Shown here one piece after another: positions 23,514 to 31,887 of a stretch of 64,000 nt of DNA. The notes under the pieces were generated by a model that worked only from the letters and a program-made list of their open reading frames with translations, was not told where the DNA came from and searched no databases. The position numbers and the translations under genes were made by a program. Positions within the stretch are counted from its first letter, which is position 1. Each line of letters begins with the position of its first letter. Origin of the DNA: Saccharothrix tamanrassetensis (GTDB lineage: Bacteria; Actinomycetota; Actinomycetes; Mycobacteriales; Pseudonocardiaceae); the NCBI RefSeq assembly GCF_014203665.1, contig NZ_JACHJN010000005.1, forward strand, positions 496,001-560,000, given 5' to 3'.

Positions 23514-24224
23514 TCACGCCGGGCCGGCCAGGATGGACGACCCCGTCACGCCGCGCGCCTCGTCCGAGGCCAGGTAGAGCACGGCGTCGGCGACCGCCGC
23601 CTGCCCGGTGCCGTCGAGCGGGCCGGGGTCGACGCTGTTGGCCCGCACGCCCGTGCCCGCCAGTTCCAGCGCGAACGACCGCGCCAGCCCCCAGACGCCG
23701 TGCTCGGCCGCGACGAGGTGCGCGTGGCCGGCCGCGGGCCGGTGCGCCGGGTCCGGGCCGATGAACACGATCGACCCGGATCGCTGGGCGACCATCACGG
23801 GCGCCACGGCCTTCGCCGTCTGCCACACCCCGGTGAGGTTGACCTCGATCACCGCCCGCCACTGGTTCTCCGGCATGGTCCACGCGCCGCCGCGGGACCG
23901 GACCACGGCCGCGGGCACCGCGATGTCCACCGACCCGAGGACGGCCACGCCCGCCCGCACGGCCGCGCCCAGGGCGTCGCCGTCGCGCACGTCCACGAAC
24001 CGCGACACCACCCGCCGGCCCAGCGCCCGCACCTCGTCGGCCACCCCGGACAGCTCGTCGGCCCCGGCCAGGCCCCTGGGCACGGTGGCCATCCGGCTGA
24101 CCACCCCGATGTCGAGCAGCACCAGGTCCGCGCCCTGCTCGGCCAACCGCACCGCGCACGCCCGGCCGATGCCCCGTGCCGCGCCGGTGACCAGCGCGAC
24201 CCTGCCGGCCAGCGGCCCGCTCAC
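23514..24224 (-). CDS. Degenerate short-chain dehydrogenase (catalytic triad missing)
   Basis: A 236-residue SDR from the GTG at 24224, overlapping the transporter gene stop. The cofactor motif LVTGAARGIG (11-20) is intact, and the segment before residue 80 resembles mycofactocin-coupled SDRs. The catalytic residues are missing: the Ser position reads IVFIGPDP, and the Tyr-x3-Lys position reads Leu-Val-Ala-Ala-Glu just before HGVWGLARS. The substrate-binding loop after NSVDPGPLDG is shortened to a few residues, and the usual C-terminal Val-Asp-Gly-Gly reads ILAGPA. It is therefore probably inactive as a classical SDR. It may bind NAD(P) for a regulatory or scaffold role, or be decaying. The intact reading frame and good overlaps argue that it is still translated. 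Confidence 0.8.
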   Translation of the reverse strand: MSGPLAGRVALVTGAARGIGRACAVRLAEQGADLVLLDIGVVSRMATVPRGLAGADELSGVADEVRALGRRVVSRFVDVRDGDALGAAVRAGVAVLGSVDIAVPAAVVRSRGGAWTMPENQWRAVIEVNLTGVWQTAKAVAPVMVAQRSGSIVFIGPDPAHRPAAGHAHLVAAEHGVWGLARSFALELAGTGVRANSVDPGPLDGTGQAAVADAVLYLASDEARGVTGSSILAGPA

Positions 24225-26314
24225 CGCTCGACCCAGTGGCACGCCACGCCGTCCAGCAGCGCGGGGGTCTCGCCGGCGCAGCGGGAGCGCTGCTCGTCGG
24301 TCAGCCGGCCGAGGTGCAGCGGGCACCGCGTGCGGAACCGGCACCCCGACGGCGGGTTCACCGGGCTGGGCACGTCGCCGGTCAGGATGATCCGCTCGCG
24401 GGCCCGTTCCTTGCGCGGGTCGGGCAGCGGCACGGCCGAGACCAGCGCCCGCGTGTAGGGGTGGCGGGGGTGGTCGAACACCGTGTCGCGGTCGCCGGTC
24501 TCCACGACCCGGCCGAGGTAGAGCACGGCCACCCGGTCGGCGATGTGCCGCACCACCGACAGGTCGTGCGCGATGAACAGGTACGCCAGGCCCAGCGAGT
24601 CCTGGAGGTCCTCCAGCAGGTTGATCACGTCCGCCTGGACCGACACGTCCAGCGCGGACACCGGTTCGTCGAGCACCAGCACGCGGGGCCGCAGCGCCAG
24701 GGCGCGGGCGATGCCGATGCGCTGGCGCTGACCGCCGGAGAACTCGTGCGGGTAGCGCTCGGACCGGGCGCCGGACAACCCGACCGATCCCAGCAGCTCC
24801 AGCGCCCGGGCCCGGGCCTCGCGGCGGCCTGCGCCGTTGATGCGCAGCGGTTCCGCGACCAGGTCCGCCGCGGTCATCCGCGGGTCGAGCGAGTTCATCG
24901 GGTCCTGGAACACGATCTGGAGGTCGCGGGCGTGCCCGCGCGGCGACAGCGGCCGGCCGTCGAGCAGCACCCCGCCGCCGGTCGGCTCCTCCAGCGACAT
25001 CAACAGCTTCGCGATGGTCGACTTGCCCGAACCGGATTCGCCGACCAGCCCGAGCGTCTCGCCCGCCGACAGGTCGAACGACACGTCGCACACCGCGTGC
25101 AGCTCGCCCCGGTCTCGGCGGAACAGGCCCGTGCCGCGCACCCGGTAGTGCTTCACCAGGCTCGACGCGGTGATGATCGGCGTCGGCCGCCCGGACACGG
25201 GTCCGTCCGCGACAGCGCCCACGGCGACAGCGTTTGCAGCGACGGCGCTCACGGCGACAGCGTTTGCGGCGACGGCGTCCACGGCGGGCGCGGCACGCGG
25301 CGGGAACACGTCCTGGGGCCGTCTGCCGACCAGTTCCGCGCTGAAGTGGCACGCCGCCAGGTGCTCGCCGTCGACCGGCACCAGCGCGGGCTCCTCGGTG
25401 CGGCAGACGTCGCGGGCCAGCGGGCACCTCGGGGCGAACGCGCACCCGGTGATCGGCCGGTCCAGCGGGGGAGGGGTGCCGGCGATCGGGGTCAGCCGCG
25501 CGTCCTCCCGGCCGTCGAGCCGGGGCAGGCTGCCCAGCAGCCCCAGCGTGTACGGCATCCGCGGCGAGTAGAAGACCTCCTCGACCGTGCCGGACTCCAC
25601 GACCTTGCCCGCGTACATCACGACCACGCGGTCCGCCTGCCCGGCGACCACCCCGAGGTCGTGCGTGATCAGCATGGTCGCGGCGCCGGTCTGCTCGCGG
25701 GCGGTGCGCAGCGCGTCGAGCACCTGGGCCTGGATCGTCACGTCGAGCGCGGTGGTCGGCTCGTCGGCGATGATCACGTCCGGGTCGTCGGCCATCGCGA
25801 TGGCGATCACCACGCGCTGCCGCATCCCGCCGGAGAACTCGTGGGGGTAGTCCGCGGCCCGGTCCCGCGCGTTGGGGATGCCGACCAGTTCCAGCAGCGC
25901 GATCGCGCGTTCGACGGCCTGCTCGCGGCCTAGCCGCGGGTGGTGCGCCCGCACGGCTTCGGCGACCTGGAAACCCACCGAGTACACCGGGTTCAACGCC
26001 GACAGCGGGTCCTGGAACACCATCGCGACGGACCGGCCGCGCACCGAGGCCATCTCGTCGTCGCGCAGCCCCACCAGTTCCCGGTCCCGGAACCGGACCG
26101 ACCCGCCGACCCGCGCGCCGGGCGGCAGCAGTCCCATCACGGCCAGCGCGGTCGCGGACTTGCCGCACCCGGACTCGCCGACCACGCCCAGCACCTCGCC
26201 GGCCCGCAGCGACCAGGACACCCCGCGCACCGCGCTGACCTGCCCCTGCTCGTCGGGGAAGGCCACGGTCAGGTCGCGGATGCCGAGCACCTCCGCGGTG
26301 GTCGCCGTCGTCAT
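24221..26314 (-). CDS. Fused OppD-OppF-type ABC transporter ATP-binding protein
   Basis: A 697-residue protein holding two oligopeptide-type ATPases. The first has Walker A GESGCGKSA, signature FSGGMRQR and IIADEPTTALDV. The second has GESGSGKST, FSGGQRQR and LVLDEPVSALDV. Each ends with the Opp-type Cys-rich tail (TGCAFAPRCPLARDVC; SGCRFRTRCPLH) that may hold an iron-sulphur cluster. An Ala-Val-rich linker encoded by a 30-bp repeat joins them at about residues 343-369. In most bacteria OppD and OppF are separate genes. It should power uptake of a peptide-like ligand through OppB/OppC using the binding protein at 28250. The ATG at 26314 overlaps the OppC stop. Confidence 0.93.
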   Translation of the reverse strand: MTTATTAEVLGIRDLTVAFPDEQGQVSAVRGVSWSLRAGEVLGVVGESGCGKSATALAVMGLLPPGARVGGSVRFRDRELVGLRDDEMASVRGRSVAMVFQDPLSALNPVYSVGFQVAEAVRAHHPRLGREQAVERAIALLELVGIPNARDRAADYPHEFSGGMRQRVVIAIAMADDPDVIIADEPTTALDVTIQAQVLDALRTAREQTGAATMLITHDLGVVAGQADRVVVMYAGKVVESGTVEEVFYSPRMPYTLGLLGSLPRLDGREDARLTPIAGTPPPLDRPITGCAFAPRCPLARDVCRTEEPALVPVDGEHLAACHFSAELVGRRPQDVFPPRAAPAVDAVAANAVAVSAVAANAVAVGAVADGPVSGRPTPIITASSLVKHYRVRGTGLFRRDRGELHAVCDVSFDLSAGETLGLVGESGSGKSTIAKLLMSLEEPTGGGVLLDGRPLSPRGHARDLQIVFQDPMNSLDPRMTAADLVAEPLRINGAGRREARARALELLGSVGLSGARSERYPHEFSGGQRQRIGIARALALRPRVLVLDEPVSALDVSVQADVINLLEDLQDSLGLAYLFIAHDLSVVRHIADRVAVLYLGRVVETGDRDTVFDHPRHPYTRALVSAVPLPDPRKERARERIILTGDVPSPVNPPSGCRFRTRCPLHLGRLTDEQRSRCAGETPALLDGVACHWVER
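25221..25286 (-). repeat. 30-bp tandem repeat encoding the OppD-OppF linker
   Basis: A 30-base unit beginning ACGGCGACAGCGTTTGC is present at 25221-25250 and again at 25251-25280 with three differences, followed by six bases of a third copy. It is in frame and gives the VAANAVAVSA-type linker, so its length can vary. Confidence 0.9.
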
Positions 26315-27225
26315 CGCCTGCTCCGTGACCTGGTGTTGTCGAAGGCGTCGCGCAGCCCGTCGCCGATGAAGTTGATGCTCAGGGCGATGACCACGATGAA
26401 CAGCCCGGGGAAGTAGAACAGCCACGGCCGGGTGGACACCGCGGTCTGGTTCTGGCTGACCAGCAGGCCCAGCGAGGTGTCCGGCGGGCGCACGCCGAAC
26501 CCGATGAACGACAGCGCCGTCTCGGCCAGGATCGCGACCGCGACGATGATCGTCACGGCGACGATGACGGTGCCCATCGCGTTGGGCAGCACGTGCCGGA
26601 AGATGATCCGCCACGAGCCGGCGCCGAAGGTGCGCGCGGCGGCGATGAACTCCCGCTCGCGCAGCGACAGCACCACCCCGCGCACCAGCCGCGCCACGTA
26701 GGGCCACGTGAGGGCGGCCAGCACCAGGCCGATCAGCAGCCAGCCCTGGCTGCTCGCGCCGACGTTGTTCGCCAGCACGGCGGCCACCGCGATCGCCGGG
26801 AAGATCAGCACCAGGTCCGCCACCCGCATCATCAGCGTGTCGACCTTCCCGCCGTGAAACCCGGCGACCGCGCCCCACACGCTGCCGAACACCCCGGAGA
26901 CCGCGGCCACGAACAGCGCGATCTCGATCGACCGCTGCGTGCCGCGCAGCACCTGGGCCAGCAGGTCGTAGCCGGTGGCGTCGGTGCCGAACGGGTGCTC
27001 GGCCGACGGCGGCTGCGAGTTGTCCGGGGTGTACACGTCGTACCGGTAGTGCCACAGCTCGCCGCCGACGAAGGCGAGCAGCACCAGCAGCACGAACACG
27101 ACCAGGCTGATCGTCGCGAGCCGGTGGCGCAGGAACCGGCGCACCACCAGCCGCCACCGGGGTGTGGCCACCGGCGCCTCGCCGTCCACGTCCGGCGCGA
27201 GGGGTGTCTGCACGGTCTCAGCCAA
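26311..27225 (-). CDS. oppC: ABC transporter permease, OppC type
   Basis: A 304-residue permease. The Pro-rich N-terminal cytoplasmic tail and first helix (ATISLVVFVLLVLLAF) are followed by HPFGTDATGYDLLAQVLRGT, a hallmark of the OppC/DppC family (HPxGTDxxGRD). The EAA loop, which contacts the ATPase, is REREFIAAARTFGAGSWRIIFRHVLPN. About six transmembrane helices are visible. It overlaps OppB by eight bases and the ATPase by four. It forms the membrane channel with OppB for uptake of peptide-like solutes. Confidence 0.93.
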   Translation of the reverse strand: MAETVQTPLAPDVDGEAPVATPRWRLVVRRFLRHRLATISLVVFVLLVLLAFVGGELWHYRYDVYTPDNSQPPSAEHPFGTDATGYDLLAQVLRGTQRSIEIALFVAAVSGVFGSVWGAVAGFHGGKVDTLMMRVADLVLIFPAIAVAAVLANNVGASSQGWLLIGLVLAALTWPYVARLVRGVVLSLREREFIAAARTFGAGSWRIIFRHVLPNAMGTVIVAVTIIVAVAILAETALSFIGFGVRPPDTSLGLLVSQNQTAVSTRPWLFYFPGLFIVVIALSINFIGDGLRDAFDNTRSRSRR

Positions 27226-28195
27226 GGCGGATCCTCCTGTCCAGCACGGCGTAGAGCAGGTCGGCGATCAGGTTGAACACCACGACGATCAACGACACCA
27301 GCAGCAGCCAGGCCATGACGGCGTAGATGTCCTTGTCCCGCACCGAGGACAGCAGGAACGAGCCCATGCCGCGCCACTGGAACACGGTCTCCGTGATCAC
27401 CGCGCCGGAGAACAGCACGGCCAGGTCCAGCGCCACGACCGTGGTCAGCGGCACGAGCGCGGTGCGCAACGCGTGGCGCACCAGCACGGTGCGCCGCTTG
27501 ATCCCCTTGGCGCGGGCCAGCCGCACGTAGTCGCTCTGCTGCACCTCGATCATCGACGAGCGCACGAACCGGCTCCACGGCGCGAACGACGTCATCGCCA
27601 GCACGATCGTCGGCAGCACGACGTGCCCGAGCACGTCGAGCACCGTGGGCCACAGCCCCGGAGGCGGCGGGATCGACGCCTCGCCCACCGTGTAGACCAG
27701 CGTGGTCCCGGTGGCCTGGTTCAGCTCGATCGCCTGCTGCTTCAACAGCACCGCGAGCCAGAAGGCGGGCATCGACAGCAGCAGGAACCCGACGGCGGTG
27801 AACGCGTAGTCCACTGCGGAGTACCGCTTGACCGCGCTCACCACGCCGATCACCAGCGCGAGCACCAAGGCCAGCAGCACCGCCAGGGTGACCAGCCGGG
27901 CCGAGACCAGCAGCCTCGGCCAGATCTCCGCACCGATGTCGATCCGCTTGACCGACGGGCCCCAGTCACCGCTCAGGATCCCGGTCAGCCAGCGCCAGTA
28001 GCGCTCCAGCAGGGGCTGGTCGAGCCGCATCCGGTGCGCCTCGGCGTCCAGGATCGCCTGCGACACCGGCGGTTGCTTCGCCTTCAGGTCGCCCAGCGGG
28101 TCACCCGACGCGCTGACCATCACGAACGTGACGAACGAGCCGACCAGCACGATCGGGATCGTGTGCAGCAACCGCCGCAGCACGTAAGCCAACAT
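27218..28195 (-). CDS. oppB: ABC transporter permease, OppB type
   Basis: A 325-residue permease beginning MLAYVLRRLLHTIPIVLVGS, the typical OppB/DppB N-terminus. The EAA loop is SDYVRLARAKGIKRRTVLVRHALR, and six hydrophobic helices follow the usual spacing. A hydrophilic extracytoplasmic stretch of about 60 residues follows the first helix, as in the family. It partners OppC (27225). The gene lies 54 bases after the substrate-binding protein gene; a hairpin in that gap (28216-28242) probably lowers permease expression relative to the binding protein. Confidence 0.93.
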   Translation of the reverse strand: MLAYVLRRLLHTIPIVLVGSFVTFVMVSASGDPLGDLKAKQPPVSQAILDAEAHRMRLDQPLLERYWRWLTGILSGDWGPSVKRIDIGAEIWPRLLVSARLVTLAVLLALVLALVIGVVSAVKRYSAVDYAFTAVGFLLLSMPAFWLAVLLKQQAIELNQATGTTLVYTVGEASIPPPPGLWPTVLDVLGHVVLPTIVLAMTSFAPWSRFVRSSMIEVQQSDYVRLARAKGIKRRTVLVRHALRTALVPLTTVVALDLAVLFSGAVITETVFQWRGMGSFLLSSVRDKDIYAVMAWLLLVSLIVVVFNLIADLLYAVLDRRIRLG

Positions 28196-28215
28196 CGCTG
28201 CCTGCCTTCCCCTGG

Positions 28216-28242
28216 CGCGGCGCGGGCGTCACACCCGCGCCG
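28216..28242 (-). terminator. Intra-operon hairpin between binding protein and OppB
   Basis: GCGGCGCGGG (28216-28225) pairs with CCCGCGCCGC (28233-28242) across a seven-base loop. Its position right after the binding-protein gene fits a partial terminator or mRNA 3'-end stabiliser, the usual way to make more binding protein than permease. Confidence 0.65.
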
Positions 28243-28249
28243 CGGCCTG

Positions 28250-29956
28250 TCATCCGGCGATGCCCCACTCGCCACCGTTGTAGGGCGGGCCGTAGTAGGT
28301 GCCGTTGGCCCGGACGTTGACCAGGTTCGCCTTGTACGCCAGCAGGTCCGGCACCTGGTAGAGCGGCAGGATGTAGGCGTCCTCGGTTAGCTGCGCGTCC
28401 ACCCCGTTGAGGTGCGCGGCGACCTCGGCCTCGTCCGTGGCGGCGAGCGCCTTGGAAAGCAGGTCGTCCACGACCGGGTTGGAGTAGCCGCCGAAGTTGA
28501 GCCCGGCCTTGGTCTTGAACGCCTGGGAGTACTGGGAGGCCACGAACGCCTGCCCGATCCAGCCCATCGCGAACAGGTCGAAGTCCTTGCCCGCCTGGTG
28601 GGTCACGGTCGCGCCGACCGAGTCGGTGGTCTGCACGTCCACCGTCACCCCGAGCTTCTTCGCCGACTCGGCGAACAGCTGGCACACCGTCTGGAGGATC
28701 TGGTTGTTCTGGATGTAGCGCATGGTCAGCGTCGGCACCGGCTTGCCCTGCGGGTCGATCAGCCTGCCCGCGTCTATCTTGTAGCCGGCGTCGGTGAGGA
28801 TGGTGGTGGCCTTGGTGACGTCACCGGTGCCCAGCGTGCCGAGGTTGTCCTTGTACCCGGGCTGCTGGGGGACGTAGATCCGGTTGCGCAGCGGTGTGGC
28901 GTCGGGGGAGAACTGGCCGACGGTCTTCCCGATCGCCTGTGGGACGTCCATCGCGGTGAACAACGCCTCGCGCAGCACGGGGTCCTGCATGGCCGGGTTG
29001 TTCAGGTTGGGCAGCACCATCTGCTTGCGCAGGCCCTGCACGAGCTGGTACTTCACGCCGCCCAGCGCCTGCACGTTGCGCAGCAGGTCGACCTGGGGGT
29101 CCGGGTTGATGATCTGGACCTCGTCGTTCTGCAGCGCGGGCACCTCCTGCGAGGTGTCGGTGACGACCCGGAACACCAGGCTGTCCAGGGTGACCGGCTT
29201 GCCCCACCACTTCGGGTTGGGCACCAGCGTCGCGGCCTGGTTGGTCTGCCAGGACTTGAACATGAACGGGCCGCCGGACCAGTCGGGGAAGGAGTCCTTG
29301 TAGCGGAACCCCTCGTTGAACGACTTGGCCAGGCCCTCCGGGGTGCCGTCGTCGCCGAGCTTGCGGGCCACGTGCGCGGGCAGGATCGGTCCGAACAGCG
29401 ACTTCCAGTCGCCGAAGGGCTGGCTGAACGTCACGGTGACCGTGCGCCCGTCGTCCGAGCCGACCAGGGAGGTGATGTTCTCGTAGCCCATCGTGGAGGC
29501 GACCTCGCACGTCGGGCACGTGCCCGGGCTCGATGCCCGACGCACGTAGTCGAAGTCGGCCGCGGTGATCGGCGTCCCGTCGTTCCACACGGCCGCGGGG
29601 TTGATCCGGTAGACCAGGGTCTGCGGCGACTGGCTGGTCTGCTCGGCGCTGACCAGCAGGTCCTTGTTCAGCTCGATGGTCTTGAGGTCGGGCAGGGTGA
29701 CGAACGCACCGGGGTCGTAGACGTCGGCGACCAGCTGGGTGGCCACCCCGATGTCCGCGCCCAGCGGGTTCCAGTTCAGGATGTTGCGCTCCAGGACGTA
29801 GGTGATCGTCCCGCCCTGCTTGGCGGTGCCGGTGTTGACCGTGTTGGCGTCGCCCCGCACCAGGTTGGTCGTGTCCCCGCCTCCCGGCGGCCCGGCCGAA
29901 CAGGCGGACACCGCCAGGGCGGCGGCGAGCACGCCGGACATCCTTCGACGATTCAT
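28250..29956 (-). CDS. Solute-binding lipoprotein of the oligopeptide ABC transporter (SBP family 5)
   Basis: A 568-residue protein from the ATG at 29956 (GGAG six bases upstream). The lipobox LAVSACS places the lipid-modified Cys near residue 20. The family-5 pattern follows: GGTITYVLERNILNWNPL, then YRINPAAVWNDGTPITAADFDY, which is the signature of oligopeptide and nickel binding proteins. FGDWKSLFGPILPAHV and GGPFMFKSWQTNQAATLVPNPKWWG (its key parts GGPF and PNPxWWG) are also standard. It binds the ligand outside the membrane and delivers it to OppB/OppC. An extra Cys pair in TCPTCEV (about 145-150) is unusual. It is the first gene of the minus-strand operon. Confidence 0.93.
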   Translation of the reverse strand: MNRRRMSGVLAAALAVSACSAGPPGGGDTTNLVRGDANTVNTGTAKQGGTITYVLERNILNWNPLGADIGVATQLVADVYDPGAFVTLPDLKTIELNKDLLVSAEQTSQSPQTLVYRINPAAVWNDGTPITAADFDYVRRASSPGTCPTCEVASTMGYENITSLVGSDDGRTVTVTFSQPFGDWKSLFGPILPAHVARKLGDDGTPEGLAKSFNEGFRYKDSFPDWSGGPFMFKSWQTNQAATLVPNPKWWGKPVTLDSLVFRVVTDTSQEVPALQNDEVQIINPDPQVDLLRNVQALGGVKYQLVQGLRKQMVLPNLNNPAMQDPVLREALFTAMDVPQAIGKTVGQFSPDATPLRNRIYVPQQPGYKDNLGTLGTGDVTKATTILTDAGYKIDAGRLIDPQGKPVPTLTMRYIQNNQILQTVCQLFAESAKKLGVTVDVQTTDSVGATVTHQAGKDFDLFAMGWIGQAFVASQYSQAFKTKAGLNFGGYSNPVVDDLLSKALAATDEAEVAAHLNGVDAQLTEDAYILPLYQVPDLLAYKANLVNVRANGTYYGPPYNGGEWGIAG

Positions 29957-30207
29957 GCGCTGCTCCACAACTTTTCGACGGTGGCCTGGACCGCGGTTAC
30001 CAGAGTGAACAGGCGAGCCGTCGGCAGTGGCAAGCAACAATCGGTGAAGACACCCCTTAATCTTTACTAAAGGGCTGCTGAGCTGGGCGTACGGGTTAAG
30101 TAAAAGTAATCGCCCGCGTTGTCGAAGTCTGTCTTGTGTTCCGTGCACCGGTCTGCGCAGAATTCGCCCACCGAATGTTCGAGTACGCCGGACGACAGGG
30201 AGCGAAT
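29957..30207. promoter_or_regulatory. Divergent regulatory region with A/T-rich palindromes
   Basis: This 251-base gap between the two divergent operons is the most A/T-rich stretch of the island. CTTTA-C-TAAAG (30062-30072) is a perfect 5+1+5 inverted repeat, and a related GTTAAGTAAAAGTAATC lies at 30095-30111. It should contain both promoters and sites for the LysR (33061) or GntR (20449) regulators. No single -35/-10 pair is convincing. Confidence 0.5.
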
Positions 30208-31137
30208 ATGCCCACACTCGCCGAAACGATCCAGTGGCGCGATCACCCGGTCACCTCGTCACTGGCCTACGGCTCCGTCGACGTGCGGATCGGGACCGTG
30301 GGCGAGGGCGGTCCGGTGGGGCTGCTGGTGGCGAGCGTGCACGGCGACGAGGGGCCCTGGGGCACGCTCGCGGTCAACCGGCTGCTGTCCGGCGTGCGAC
30401 GGGAGGAACTGTTCGGCACGCTGCGGGTGGTGCCCGTCGCGCACCCGCTGGCCACCGAGGCCGACGCCCGCCAGACCCACCTGGACCTGCTCGACCTCAA
30501 CAGCTCGTTCCCCGGCGACCCGCGCGGTTCGCACACCCAGCGGCTGGCCGCGGTGCTGGCCGAGCACGCGGTCGACGGCGCGGACGTGGTGCTGGACGTG
30601 CACGGCGGCGGCAGTTGGAACATCAACTGCTTCACCTACCGGTTCCCCGGCAGCGAGCACGTGGCCGAGTGGATGGGCACCCCGCTGATCCTCGACGGCC
30701 CCGACCGCGCCTCCAGCCTCACCGGGCACGCCCGCGCGCAGGGCGCGGTCGCCGTGTGGGTCGAGATGGGCGGGCGCGGGGAGTTCGAGGAGGACCGCGC
30801 CGCCGCCGTCACCCGCGGGCTGCGCCGGGCGCTGGGCAAGGCCGGCGTGCTCACCGAGGCCGACCTGCCCGACGAGCCGGGCACCGTGGCCACCGGCAAG
30901 GTGCCCCTGTCGACGTCCCGGCCGGGCATCTACCAGCCGGTCCTGCGGGAGGCCGCCCTCGGCACCGTGGTCGGCCGGGACACCGTCGTGGGCCACCTGC
31001 TCGACCCGGTGTCCAGCGAGGTCGTGGAGACCTTCCGCGCCCCGTTCCCGCGCACCGCGCTCGCGCTGCTGCGCCCCACCCTGGCCCGGATCGAGTCACC
31101 CGGCCAGGTCGTCGCCCTGGTCGCCGAGATCGCCTGA
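30208..31137 (+). CDS. AstE/AspA-family zinc deacylase or carboxypeptidase-like protein
   Basis: A 309-residue protein from the ATG at 30208, with AGGGAG five bases upstream. The succinylglutamate desuccinylase/aspartoacylase zinc site is visible: His45 and Glu48 in VHGDEGPWG, and His132 in VVLDVHGGGSW. A probable catalytic Glu is in VWVEMGGRG. The DLNRxFPG loop typical of the family reads DLNSSFPG, so the substrate-carboxylate Arg is Ser, pointing to a different acyl group. Family members remove acyl groups from N-acyl amino acids; DoeB in ectoine breakdown is one. It is first in an operon with two SDRs, RidA and a LysR regulator, divergent from the peptide transporter, so it may deacylate the imported compound. 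Confidence 0.85.
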   Translation: MPTLAETIQWRDHPVTSSLAYGSVDVRIGTVGEGGPVGLLVASVHGDEGPWGTLAVNRLLSGVRREELFGTLRVVPVAHPLATEADARQTHLDLLDLNSSFPGDPRGSHTQRLAAVLAEHAVDGADVVLDVHGGGSWNINCFTYRFPGSEHVAEWMGTPLILDGPDRASSLTGHARAQGAVAVWVEMGGRGEFEEDRAAAVTRGLRRALGKAGVLTEADLPDEPGTVATGKVPLSTSRPGIYQPVLREAALGTVVGRDTVVGHLLDPVSSEVVETFRAPFPRTALALLRPTLARIESPGQVVALVAEIA

Positions 31138-31149
31138 GGAGTCCCCACG

Positions 31150-31887
31150 ATGATCGACCCCACCGGCCGCTTCGCCCTCGTCGCCGGCAACGCCGAGGAC
31201 CTCGGCCACGCCGTCGCCCGCGAACTGGCCGCCGCCGGCATGACCGTCGCGATGCTGTGCGACCAGGCCGACGCCGTGCGCGCGCTGGCCGACGAACTGC
31301 CCTCCGTGCACGCGTTCGTCACCGACTTCACCGACGCGCACGTGCTGCGCGACTCGGCGCAGCAGGTCCTGGAGCGGTTCGGCACACCCCGGCTGCTCGT
31401 GCACAACTCGGCGGTGTTCCGCGAGACACCCGTGCTGGAACTCGACGTGCCGGGGTTCACCGCCGAGACCGACAGCATCCTGCAGAGCGCGTTCGTGCTG
31501 TCGAAAGCCGTGTGGCCCGGCATGGTCTCGGCGCGCGACGGCAGCATCGTGTTCGTCTCGTCGGGCTCGGCGCTGTCCGGGTTCGCCAACGAGGCCGCCT
31601 ACGTGGCCGGGAAGCACGGCCAGGAGGGGCTGATGAAGGTGCTCGCCCTGGAGGGCGGGGAGCACGACGTCGCCGTCAACACCATCACCACCGGCGCGCC
31701 GATCGACGGCCCGCTGGCCTACACCTACTCCGACGCCCAGCGCGCGGTCATGGTGCCGCCCTCGCGGCTCGCACCCGCGTTCGCGTTCCTGGCCGGGATC
31801 GACGCGGACTTCGCGAGCGGCCACCGGTTCAACGCCTTCCAGCTGTCCGAGGCGATCCGGGTCACCAGGGAAGGGGCGTCCACGTGA
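31150..31887 (+). CDS. Short-chain dehydrogenase, first of a duplicated pair, altered cofactor loop
   Basis: A 245-residue SDR. The catalytic Ser and Tyr-x3-Lys are present (VSSGSALSGF; YVAGKHGQEGL), but the cofactor loop reads VAGNAEDLG in place of TGxxxGxG, with Asp where the second Gly should be. Binding of NAD(P) may be weakened or its preference changed. The C-terminal half (from GSIVFVSSGSALSGF) is nearly identical to the next gene, while the first half has diverged. The two probably form a heterotetramer or represent substrate diversification. The ATG at 31150 lies 12 bases after the deacylase stop. Confidence 0.88.
   Translation: MIDPTGRFALVAGNAEDLGHAVARELAAAGMTVAMLCDQADAVRALADELPSVHAFVTDFTDAHVLRDSAQQVLERFGTPRLLVHNSAVFRETPVLELDVPGFTAETDSILQSAFVLSKAVWPGMVSARDGSIVFVSSGSALSGFANEAAYVAGKHGQEGLMKVLALEGGEHDVAVNTITTGAPIDGPLAYTYSDAQRAVMVPPSRLAPAFAFLAGIDADFASGHRFNAFQLSEAIRVTREGAST

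Noticed and set aside
25221..25286. Tandem repeat considered as a CRISPR or mobile-element end
   Set aside because: The repeats are contiguous, in frame and inside the ATPase gene, with no spacers; they encode a protein linker.
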